Shown: positions 54,711 through 64,000 of the stretch, piece after piece | Layout of the letters: each line of letters opens with the position of its first letter | Position numbering within the stretch: position 1 is the first letter of the stretch | Assembly: GCA_035772735.1 (NCBI GenBank) | Contig: JASDFA010000003.1 | Span: forward strand, 99,071,001 to 99,135,000 | Length of the DNA: 64,000 bases | Origin: Datura wrightii | Lineage: Eukaryota > Streptophyta > Magnoliopsida > Solanales > Solanaceae | Reading direction: 5' to 3' | Translations under genes and position numbers: made by a program | The notes under the pieces: generated by a model | What the model was told of the DNA's origin: nothing | The model's input: only the letters and a program-made list of their open reading frames with translations | Databases searched by the model: none

Positions 54711-57420
54711 AGGTCGTGTCCCCGGGAGTCTGCAAGCCGTGCTAAGTAGAGTCCTGTCCATGGATGTGTTGTGCACCACATACCATGGGTAGGAGGCTGC
54801 AAGGCATGATAGGATGGTTGTCTTTTATTCTTATTCAGTCGTGCTGTAGAGCGGTACAGTATAGGGTTGAGTCCCTAAGAACTTACCGTATTCTTTGATT
54901 ACAGATACAAAGACAGATCAGCATTACCCTATCACCGGCAGAAGATCATAGATAGCAACGGAAGAGAGCATCAGTCAGTTACATGATAACTACAGCAGCA
55001 GGAGGGGGTATCAGAGACCTCCCAGCGTGATACCTTTATTGGCATTATTCCCAGTATACGTTGATAACGTCAGAATAGGAAGTCAGAAGTATAATGTACA
55101 TATGAGTTGATTTACTTATTAGTTATATAAGATCTGATTAAGATTATAGACAAGGTCAGACCACCAGGTAAGTAGGAAAAAGAGAGGGAAATGCAGGAAT
55201 CCCAAATACATCTTTTCGGATATGGTACAGTTAAATGCTTTTACTTGTTGCAATAAGAAAAGGGCTATTCCCACCTCTTGGTTTTGATGCCAGTATAGTA
55301 AAGGGGCATAAGACTTGAGATGGGGTTGCCAAATCAAGCAGTAAGTAAAGATGGGCTGATTGATCCTAGTAAGTATTAGAAAATATAGAGACCCCTTATG
55401 ATTACGTAAGCTGTGCAGACCCTTATGATAACAAGCCAGTAAAGAAAGTAAGACTGTTAGCTTACCCGAAGTAGGGGTAACAGACCTGCTAGGGATGAAT
55501 GTCTAATAATAGTCAAGTTTGAGTCAGAAAAAGGCCAAGTCTGCCATGTATGCTAACAGATAGCAAGACATACTTGTAAGATTATAGTTATGATCTAGTT
55601 GTGACATCGAAAGATATAGAGGTCATGTGAATCAGATGGGCTTGAGTATACGCTAGAAGAAGTATAGGCCGAGGCTTGATCAGTAATCTCATTAGCAACG
55701 AAAGGCAGGTACCTCGAACCCTAGAGTTCAGCTTAAGTAAGATGAGAGGAAGAAGCAGGAATGCCCCCCCCAGATTAATAGAGTATCGTTTTAAGGACTA
55801 AACTTCGGGCTGACAGTAGGATTGCGGTTTAGAATACCACAGTATGTCCGCTATGGAAAAGTTAAGAAGTTACCGATACAGCAATTCTAATCTAGTGTAG
55901 CCTAGAGATAAGGCCCAGCAGACAGTCATGGGCTCTTAATATAAGCCAAGTAAGGCCACAAGATTCGAACGTTGACCCCACATCGCAGGAGTGGCGGAAT
56001 TTCAAACAGCAGACAATAACTAAGGTGTTTATGTTCGTTACTCTCAGAATGGGGTGACAATACAACGAAATGATAAGTCATGGCAAGAGATAGTATTAGG
56101 CCGTAGAAGCGGTGTATCATGTACGATATGAGACTCAGCAGAGCATGTCAGAGATTATGAATTACCGCAGAATTCAGTACATATTGTACGTAGCTAGCGA
56201 TATATATGTATACAGATAATAGATATGTTGTGAGTGGCTGCCTATAAGGGCTACACTCACAGATGCTGATTAGTAATAGACAGCATATACATTGCATTGC
56301 AGGACACCCCCTTGCCAAAAAAAAAAGAGAGAGAGAGGGAGAAGAAAGAAAGAAAAGGAGAAGGGAAAGGACAGATTAAGTGTGGAATATGTATGAAGTC
56401 ATAAAAACTATCTCAGTTTTCAGTTATTAGGTTAACAGACTTATGTGTTGTTGTTATATCTAGGCTCTAGGAGCTTACCAAAGCTAATGGCCTAAAACAG
56501 ATGGCTAGATGATAAGCGCACAGTTAGACAGTCTACCGACCAGCTGTCGCCTGCATCAGCAGGGAGGCATCCCTGAAGATCGGTAACAGTAGTGCATTTG
56601 CCGGAACCAGGATTAGAGACCGAATAGGCAAATTTCAGAGATTAGCAATACTAGAATTGTTCTAGCATGCTAAGTGGTCATACGTCGTTTTCCCAGCCTC
56701 GTGGGCGACAGTCGGCCTTAGCCAACCTAGCATTTGTTATGTAGAACACCTCATAAGTCAGCCGGCCGTCCCAATCAGAATACCCGTGAGTACCCCAAGG
56801 AAGGGTCCACATCAGTAGTCAGTGACAGATTAGTACTTCAGCTGGGTTTCGTAAGATATTCAGATACAGAGCCCTAGCAGAAGGCCAGTAGTTACAAAAT
56901 AGCCTATAAGACCGAGAATTCCCCAGAATAGCAGCATAAATCCAAGTGGATACACACAAGGCGTAAGAAGTTGATAGTACCCTGCTAGCACAGTGTTTAT
57001 TAAGACCGGGGGATCAGTAGGCTCCCCGTGAAGATCCAGAGATTGATCGCCTGGGAGTAAGTTGATTAAGCCCAGTCTTATAGTGGTTTAAGTAAAATAA
57101 CACAGCAATTAGATGCCCACGAGTCTGCGGTTACGCACGAACTATAAGCACTCAAGTAGAACAGTTATAATATTGTTAGATTACTGCAACATTCGGGTCA
57201 TTCAACCCGACTATTCAGTTATTTAAATGTTATGCAGCTAGGTCATTAGAGGTCATGATCAATATCAAGACCCCCTGATCAAATACGGGCACATGGTGTA
57301 CAGATAGTCATTCAAGATTACCTTAGCAACAAACAGCCTTAGCATGCGGTCAGAAGGCCAGGTAAGCTCTAGCTATACCAGTAGATAACTTGTCAGATTC
57401 TCCAGTATAATAAACTAGTA
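54711..57420 (+). other. TE8 internal segment without recognisable gag-protease-RT
   Basis: After a leader of about 200 bases I see no gag core, zinc knuckle, protease or RT motif in any frame, and no long open frame. There is an A-rich/GA-rich tract at 56317-56358. The sequence has retrotransposon-like composition but I cannot assign it. It could be gag-RT decayed past recognition or foreign sequence that replaced it. Confidence 0.5.
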
Positions 57421-58983
57421 TGACCGTCAGTTATATGTCAATTTTTGTAAATGTGAATTTTGGTTGAGTTTAGTAGCCTTTTGGTCACATTGTCTCAGAG
57501 GCTGGTGTACAGACAGACACACAAAAAAATTGAAGTAGTGAAGACATAGCCTAGACCTACCACCCCGATCAAAGTATGTAATCCCTGCGGTTAGCCGGGT
57601 ACTGCAGAGGTTTTGTGAAAGGATTTTCCACCTTAGCAGCACCTCTGACTAAATTGACACAGAAGGCAGCAAGGTTCCAGTAGACCAAGGCGTGTGAGCA
57701 GAATTTCTAGGAGTTAAAAGCCAGGTTAACGTCAGCTCCAGTGTTAGTATCGCCAGGAGGTATAGAAGGTTGATGCGGCATGGTAAAGTAATAGCTTATG
57801 CTTTCAGGCAGTTGGAAAAACGTGAAGAGAATTATCTTACCCGTGACCTGGAGTTAGTTGCAGTAGTTTATGCTTTAAAAAGTGAAAATTTTGTATCACC
57901 CAGGAAGGGCTAATATGGTAGCAGACGCCCTTATCCGTAAATCTATAGGGGATGAAATGTTGCGATATAAAGGCCGCATTTGCGTTTCAGATATTTTGGG
58001 GCATCGCCAGCAGTTTATGAGCGAGGCGCATTACGCCCGCTATTCTCTCCACCCAGGCGAGATAAAAATGTTCCATGATATCAAAGAAAACTACTGGTGG
58101 CCAGGTATAAAAAGAGAAATTGCTGAATTTGTAGCCCAGTGTCCTAACTGCCAACAGGTGAAAGCAGAACATCAGAAACCAGGCAAGTTAGTTTAGGACA
58201 TAGCTGTGCCTCTCTGGAAATGAGAAGTAGTAAATATGGATTTTGTGGCAGGATTACCCCGTACCAGACGCGGAAATGATTCTATTTGGGTAATAGTTGA
58301 CAGGCTGACAAAAATCAGCTCATTTCCTGCCAGTGAAGGCTACCTTCTCGGCTGAGGATTATGCCAAATTATATACCAGAGAAATAGTTAGATTGCATGG
58401 AGTGCCGGTATCTATCATTTCTGATAGGGGGCACAGTTTACAGCTAGATTCTGGCAGTCGTTCTAGAGGGGTCTGGAAACGCAGATTAATTTAAGCACAG
58501 TATTCTATCCTCAGACAGATGAGCAGGCTGAGCGCACAATTCAGACGCTTGAAGACATGTTGCGAGCGTGTGTGCCAGATTTCGATAGTAGCCAAAGTGA
58601 GCATTTACTGTTAATCGAATTTGCCTACGATAATAGCTATCATTCAGCCATCCAGATGGCGCCTCATAAGGCATTACACGAGTGAAAATGCAGCTCACCG
58701 AACGGTATTTGAAATCGGAGATTCAGTGTTGGTTGGCCCAGATATTGTTCAGCAGTCAAAGGAAAAGGTAAAGCTTATCCGAAGAATGCTTACTGACTGC
58801 ATAGAGCCGCCACAAATCATATGCAGATGTGCGGCGCAGAAAATTAAAGTTTGATATGTATGACTGGGTATTCTGAAGTATCCCCAATGAGAGGTAGTGA
58901 GGTCCGCCAAGAAAGCTAAGCTCAGCCCGAGGTTTGTTGGGCCTTGTCGGATTCGTTGAAGGACAGGCTGAATAGTATATGAG
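57421..58983 (+). pseudogene. TE8 pol remnant: RT end, partial RNase H, integrase
   Basis: The RT thumb region starts near 57430 (NFCKCEFWL-like), then a connection domain with stops. RNase H is reduced by two internal losses: one removes the first catalytic segment near 57770, the other the middle near 57880. HPGRANMVADALIRKS at 57897-57945 is joined directly to integrase. HYARYSLHPGEIKMFHD and CPNCQQVKAEHQKPG (58029-58190) give an intact HHCC region. The catalytic core is broken by stops and frameshifts near 58195, 58310 and 58430. The glutamine of TDGQAER reads as TDEQAER. Confidence 0.85.
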
Positions 58984-59274
58984 TTGAATTTGCCTCCAGA
59001 ATTAGAATCCGTTCGTCCGGTCTTTCATGAATCTATGCTGAGGAAATGCATAGGAGACCCGTCCAGAGAAGTCCCAGTCCAAAATATCCAGGTTACGAAA
59101 AAGCTGGCCTATGAAGAGGTTCCAATAACTATCTTAAACAGACAGATTCGCAGATTGAGGACTAAAGATATTACGCCTATCAAGGTATTGAGGCGTAACA
59201 AGAACCGAGAGGAGATGACTTGGAAAGCGGAGGAAGGTATGAGGACCAGATATCCTCACCTATTTCAGGCCTAG
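58984..59274 (+). CDS. TE8 integrase C-terminus and chromodomain, open frame
   Basis: A 96-residue open stretch (no upstream start expected; it was part of Pol). It begins MNLPPELESVRPVFHESMLR and ends with the chromodomain: RQIRRLRTKDITPIKVLRRN, NREEMTWKAEEGMRTRYPHLF and a TAG. Compared with TE1 it lacks the frameshift between integrase and chromodomain. Because the upstream Pol is broken, this is not expected to make a functional protein. Confidence 0.8.
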   Translation: MNLPPELESVRPVFHESMLRKCIGDPSREVPVQNIQVTKKLAYEEVPITILNRQIRRLRTKDITPIKVLRRNKNREEMTWKAEEGMRTRYPHLFQA

Positions 59275-59525
59275 TCAGGCGACAGGTATGTCCGTACTAT
59301 TGCTTATGTAGTATCTTATGGTTGTATATGTATAAATGAGGAAAATTGATACGTAACCATCCAGTGAATCCTACATTATTGTGTACAGTACCTGTATTGG
59401 ACTTTTCTGCATTTCAGGTTTTTGGTATAGTCCATATTACAGGGGAAACTCTGCCAAAATTTTTATAAACAAGTAAGTTAAGTAATCCTCTACATGGCAG
59501 TATACATTCGAGGACGAATGTTCTT

Positions 59526-59538
59526 AAGGGGGGGAGAA
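59526..59538 (+). other. TE8 polypurine tract
   Basis: AAGGGGGGGAGAA immediately before the 3' LTR. TTCGAGGACGAA lies just upstream at about 59507-59518. Confidence 0.9.
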
Positions 59539-62401
59539 TGTTACACCCCGTAGAATTCCCGGCACTTAGATGACCTATTTCCACGTTGGTTGAGCATATT
59601 TGAAGGCCATACGTGTTGGAGAAAGGCCCGAGAAAAGATCGGACGAGAAGCCTGTCGAACCATCGCGGAAGGAGCCGAGGCAGAGCCCCTCCGCGATGGC
59701 GGCGTGTCACGGAGGAGGAGCCTCCGCGTTGGCTCCGTGACACGTTGGCCTTGTTCAGGCCCAAGTATATAACGCCCCACTTCGGTTTTAAATGATTATA
59801 TCCTTAAAAATTTCCAGAGAAACAGAGGGCAATGTAGAGGAAAGGAAAGGAACGAAGGAAATTATATATTTTCGTCCGATTACGCTGCCAAACGCTGCCC
59901 AAACTCAAATTAATCCCAGATACCAAAGTATTTAGCAGCAGAGAGCATTCCTACGGATTCAGTTTCGTAAAATACGGCCGACGAATCGTCGAGCCACCGA
60001 GCCAAGGTAAGTGGAATTGCTCTAAATTAGTGTCTATGTGTTCCTAGCTGGGAAGTGAATATTTCTCCCTTCTGGGCCGCTGAAAAATAGCGAGTTTCTG
60101 GCCATCTTTCGATAAGCCTAAGTTTAGGCTATAAACTATATCGAAAGTGACGTTGCCTTTTGAAATAAAGTTGTATTTAGTGTTAATTGATATGTTTATG
60201 AATGCAGTTGGGAGAAAACAGTTGAAGTACCGGCCGAGCCTCATCCAACAGACGAATAATTCAAGGATAAGGTATGTAAAGCTAATTCCTTCGCAAGTTA
60301 GTAATCCAGTACGATAGATAGCGTGATGTACAGAAGAAAGAACTTATAAGTCAAGCACTAAGTCCAGTTTGAATTTAGTAAGCATGTTTTTATGATATTA
60401 TGATATACATATACTCAGAATCAAAGTTAGTAAAGCAACATCAGATAGTCAGATGATATCTCAATTACAGTATAGGCAGACAGTCAGATAATATCTCAGA
60501 TACAGTATAGTTCAGTATTGCGTTATTATGAACATTGGTACAACATGAGAAGCATTGGGCTGTAACGTGTACGAGACCTATCAGTATGTGATGTAATATG
60601 CTACGTTAAGATATTGTTGTGTTCAGCTGAAACCCCGCGGCGTAGTATAGTATCCGTAAAGCATTTCCGACATAGAATAGTAGACTAAAATAATGTTTAG
60701 AAAGTATGTCAGGAATAGTAACTCATGTTACTATAGAAAATCAGTATACAACATAGTTTCAGCAGGAAGTCTATATCATGTTCAGCATTAGCCTCAGTAT
60801 AGTCTGGCAGAAGACTATATTCGTACATACATATATATTACTTCCAGCCTCAACATGTATTAAGTATGTACACATTTCTATTACTAGTCCAGCATATAGT
60901 GTATACAGAAACTTAGTAAACAGCAGAGTTTTCAGCAGAAACATTTTCTTATATAGCATTTGCTCCAGTACAGCCCGGCAGGAGACTATACTCATATTTA
61001 TACGTCTTTACCTGCCTTAACACGTATTAAATACGTACAGATTACTATCATTAGCTCAGCATGTAATATATATGATACTTCACCCCTATTAGCTTCAGCA
61101 TGTGAGATACCCAGACAGTATTACCAGTTGAGACTGTTGTGTTGTTTATGGTTGGATTACCTAGCATCCATGACCGCCCAGGGTTAATAGCTGTGTCGAC
61201 TCGTCCGCCAGAGGACGAGGATACGTCACTCTACGGAGTGGCATGCCGTCCCGCCAGGGGACGAAGATGGGATGCCAGTTTTTCCCCATATTTGTGCCTT
61301 GATCGGCCCTTACACACCCCAGTCGAGCGGATACGCCCGGGTGCAGATTCAGGAGTCCTTCGGACTCAGATACGGTTATAGTCAGGGGCTCAGCGAGCCC
61401 AAGTGCATACCCTGGGACCGGCAGGATGCTTACAGCCACTATAGGAGATGGGATGACCAGGGTAGGGGTATAGATTCTGTGCTGGCTGTACCTCCCAGCT
61501 TATGGGGGCCGGGTAAGGTTTGTGTGTGCTATGTTATGTTATTTCATGTTATGCCATGTTATGTTAGATACAAGTAGATCAGCAGTAGCACGATACGTTT
61601 CCAGGTATGACTCTTACCCTTCCCAGTAAAGATTGAGAGAAGGTATGATTTACATTATCAGACAGTTAGTCTATTCTCTCTACTTCAGTTTCTTCAGTTA
61701 TATTATTGTATTCAAATTTTGCTTTCATTTATTGCTTTACATACTCAGTACCAGCGGTACTGATGCCCGGTGGGGCGCTGCATTAGTTGCCTGCAGGTAC
61801 TTATAGACGAGCAGGTGACACCACGTGATTCCTGTCAGCGATCGAGTATTCAGCTCCTGTCATCCGGAGACTGAATTCCAAAGGTGTACTTCAGTTCTTT
61901 TGTTTTATAGTACGGGTAGGTCGGGGCCCTGTCCCGACCAGTTCTATTGCTATTCTTAGAGGCTTGCAGTCTATATATTCCCTGTGGTCAGATGAGCCGG
62001 TCGTCTGAGGCCGTGCAGTTGTTTGGTTGTCAGTATTCTTGCTTTCTTTTACTTTGGTCGTGTGGGGCCATAGCTTGCCAGTAGTGGTGACCTTGCCGGT
62101 CACGTAGTTTCCTTTTGTGCTTTATGATTGAGTTGCAGATAACTAGACAGCATGGTGGCCTTGTCGGCCCGCATAGGTTTCCCTGAGATAATATGTTTCT
62201 GGTCAGCTGCTAGTACAGGTACAGAAGGCTATAGGCCAACAGGCCGGGGGCTGTATTTACAGCCGTTATATAGCCCTTTGTTTCCAGAAATATGAGTTAG
62301 AGCCAGCCAAGCACCAGATGTGCCCAGGCTTAACAGTCCAGCAGGTCAGGTCCTAGTAGGGCACCAGGTGCCAGTCATACCCCCCAAGGCGGGGTGTGAC
62401 A
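59539..62401 (+). repeat. TE8 3' LTR, 2863 bp
   Basis: TGTTACACCCC to GGGGTGTGACA. The hairpin cassette is perfect here: CGTGTCACGGAG (59703-59714) and CTCCGTGACACG (59733-59744). A TATATAAC variant is at 59766 and a pentanucleotide array at 61528-61567. It carries the roughly 124 bp absent from the 5' LTR. Confidence 0.95.
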
Positions 62402-62406
62402 ATAAC
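62402..62406. repeat. TE8 target-site duplication, right copy
   Basis: ATAAC, identical to 51951-51955. Confidence 0.95.
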
Positions 62407-64000
62407 ATAGCGAAAGTCGGAAATCTGATAACATCGAAATAATAAATACATAACACAAGTCTGAAGTTGAATACATACTATGTCTAATAAGCCTATACTA
62501 CTGACGAGTTAATAGGACAAGACCTCAACTAACTCACTAAAGTTTGAAATTGAAAATACTGAATGTAACTGATAAGAAAGGCCCTCAAAAGATGAGGACT
62601 CACCAACCCTGACTAGGAGATGCTGACACTAACGATCTAGCTAGTGACGGGACTGAGCCTGAATTTCTGAGCCCGTATCATGAAATGATACAACATAAAG
62701 TATGCGGTCAGTAAGTGGAATGTACCAAGTATGAAAGTTAAGTAAAACCGCTAAGTAGGTAAAATCAGAGATCATGCATATCAGAAACATTTCATCATAA
62801 GAGTTTGAGAGTAGAGCTTGCATGCTATTATCTGAAAACATGATTTAAACATAATTGAATATCATAACTGAATCGAATGGCGCAAAGCTGAAAACTGATA
62901 ATCATAAGTAAAACTGAACATTGGGTCAAACCTGCTGAAAACATGATATCCTAAATAATGAACATGCATAACTGAAATCGTAAGGAAGAATGGGAGATTC
63001 ATAATATAACCGACATTACCACAATAGAGCTTACGTGGTCCAGACTATTATACTCAAGTGGGCAGAGTCGTCCAAAACATTTCTATGGCTAAGGATGCTA
63101 CCATGATATCGATGTCAGGCTAAAGGCCCCTTAGGGGCAGGGAAAGCTCGCAAGTTCTTCCATCAAACCTTATTGATCAAGAAGGAGATCCAAAAGGAAC
63201 TCGAATTTTTGGTTTAAGGAGTCCTATTAAAATCATGAAATATAATCAAGGGAGGTACCAAATAATTTGAACATACCTATGTTGGCATGTAGTTCTGAGG
63301 CATAGGATTGACTGGCCCTTAGCCTATGCGGTGCTAGATACTGCTCCCAAAAACATGCATATGATCTCTATCAATTTTAAAACGGAGCTGACCATTGTCT
63401 AGTGACGAAGTTGAATCATGACATGACATATATATTCTGAAAACATAACATGAAGAGCCTTGGCCCAAACCATACCACAAGCTCAACAACAAGGGGAGTC
63501 TAGACTCCAAAACCATGTGGTAAGCTAATAAGATGAAATTTAGATAAATCATGAAACATAATTGACCATATGGGCTTGACTAATACTTAGACATGCTTTA
63601 AATAGACTTTGATCACTCAAAACATTATCATAGACATGGGTAATTCGAAATCATATTTTCATCATAAACAACTCATTGTAGCTAGAAGCATTGATCATAA
63701 TCTCATCTTTTCATGAACTTCCATAGATGGGCATCTTATTTGTAAAACTTTAAAATCATAATTTGTAATTGAAAACATTATAAAACATGCCCATAAATCA
63801 TAATTCAACATTAGAAACCTGCATAGAGAATACCCATGATAGATACTTAGAGAATTTACAAGTTGGGTTAAAGCCCCATAGATTTATCAACTTAGTAATC
63901 ACATAATATTAAAGAGGGATTGGAAATGGTAGTGGATGGATGCACCCATTCATAACCATACATACTTGGAAAATTCTGATTACACAATCCTCTTGAATGC

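Larger units (their letters stand above)
51956..62401 (+). mobile_element. TE8: complete-ended Tekay-like Ty3/gypsy element, internally defective
   Basis: 5' LTR 51956-54694, primer site, internal region, polypurine tract and 3' LTR 59539-62401 are flanked by perfect ATAAC duplications. The LTRs are near identical apart from about 124 bp missing from the 5' copy. The internal region of 4.84 kb lacks a recognisable gag, protease and most of RT, and has a deleted RNase H. Integrase is broken and the chromodomain is open. The contrast of young LTRs and decayed coding suggests that it moved as a non-autonomous copy. Confidence 0.93.
51828..64000 (-). mobile_element. L7: minus-strand Tekay-like LTR interrupted by TE8, right end outside window
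   Basis: Bases 51828-51955 (TGTCAAGACCCAA..., the 3' end of an LTR ending GGGTCTTGACA on the minus strand) and 62407-64000 form one LTR opened by TE8. It is homologous to 10601-12619 and to the solo LTR at 34968: GCCCTC...GATGAGGACTC, CATGATATCGATGTCAGG, GTGCTAGATACTGCTCCC. Whether it is a solo LTR or part of an element cannot be told here. Confidence 0.75.

Overview
This window is plant nuclear DNA made almost entirely of nested and decayed Ty3/gypsy LTR retrotransposons. I found no ordinary host gene, tRNA, rRNA or CRISPR array. The LTR families (TGTTACACCCC...GGGGTGTGACA with an initiator-Met primer site, and Athila-like LTRs with a TGGCGCC... primer site) and the product resembling the 'putative plant transposon protein' family (PF20167) suggest a eudicot, probably an asterid such as a Solanaceae member. 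That assignment comes from memory of the families, not from a search.

Layout. 1-6786: 3' part of a Tekay/Del chromovirus (TE1) with a decayed gag-pol and a 2556-bp 3' LTR. 6787-13523: broken LTR fragments, mostly minus strand. 13524-44662: an old Tekay-like element (TE2, about 10.2 kb once insertions are removed) opened by four later insertions. These are an Athila-like element in its 5' LTR (TE3, + strand, 14949-22372, TSD GCTGG), a second Athila-like element in its gag (TE4, - strand, 24316-34026, TSD ATGCT), and a solo LTR between gag and protease (34968-38771, TSD TTCA plus one mismatch) that itself holds another solo LTR (36114-37665, TSD ATAAG). 44663-46569: LTR debris. 46570-51827: 5' ends of two Athila-like elements (TE5, TE6), one inside the other. 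51828 to the window end: a minus-strand LTR (L7) carrying a complete Tekay-like element (TE8, 51956-62401, TSD ATAAC).

TE3 and TE4 are the most interesting. They share LTRs, 3' half and a roughly 405-codon PF20167-like gene in the env-like position, and neither has reverse transcriptase or integrase. Their 5' coding modules differ: TE4 has Athila-type gag-protease, while TE3 has a zinc-knuckle plus coiled-coil ORF. They look like modular non-autonomous elements dependent on a helper.

A second theme is structural. A GC-rich hairpin cassette (arms CGTGTCACGGAG and CTCCGTGACACG) sits just upstream of the TATA box in both the Tekay-like and Athila-like LTRs, with arm changes that keep the pairing. 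A separate palindrome sits at the extreme 5' end of four Athila-like LTR families, with different sequences but kept complementarity. Every coding region seen here carries stops or frameshifts, so all are annotated as pseudogenes or decayed ORFs except two short open frames.
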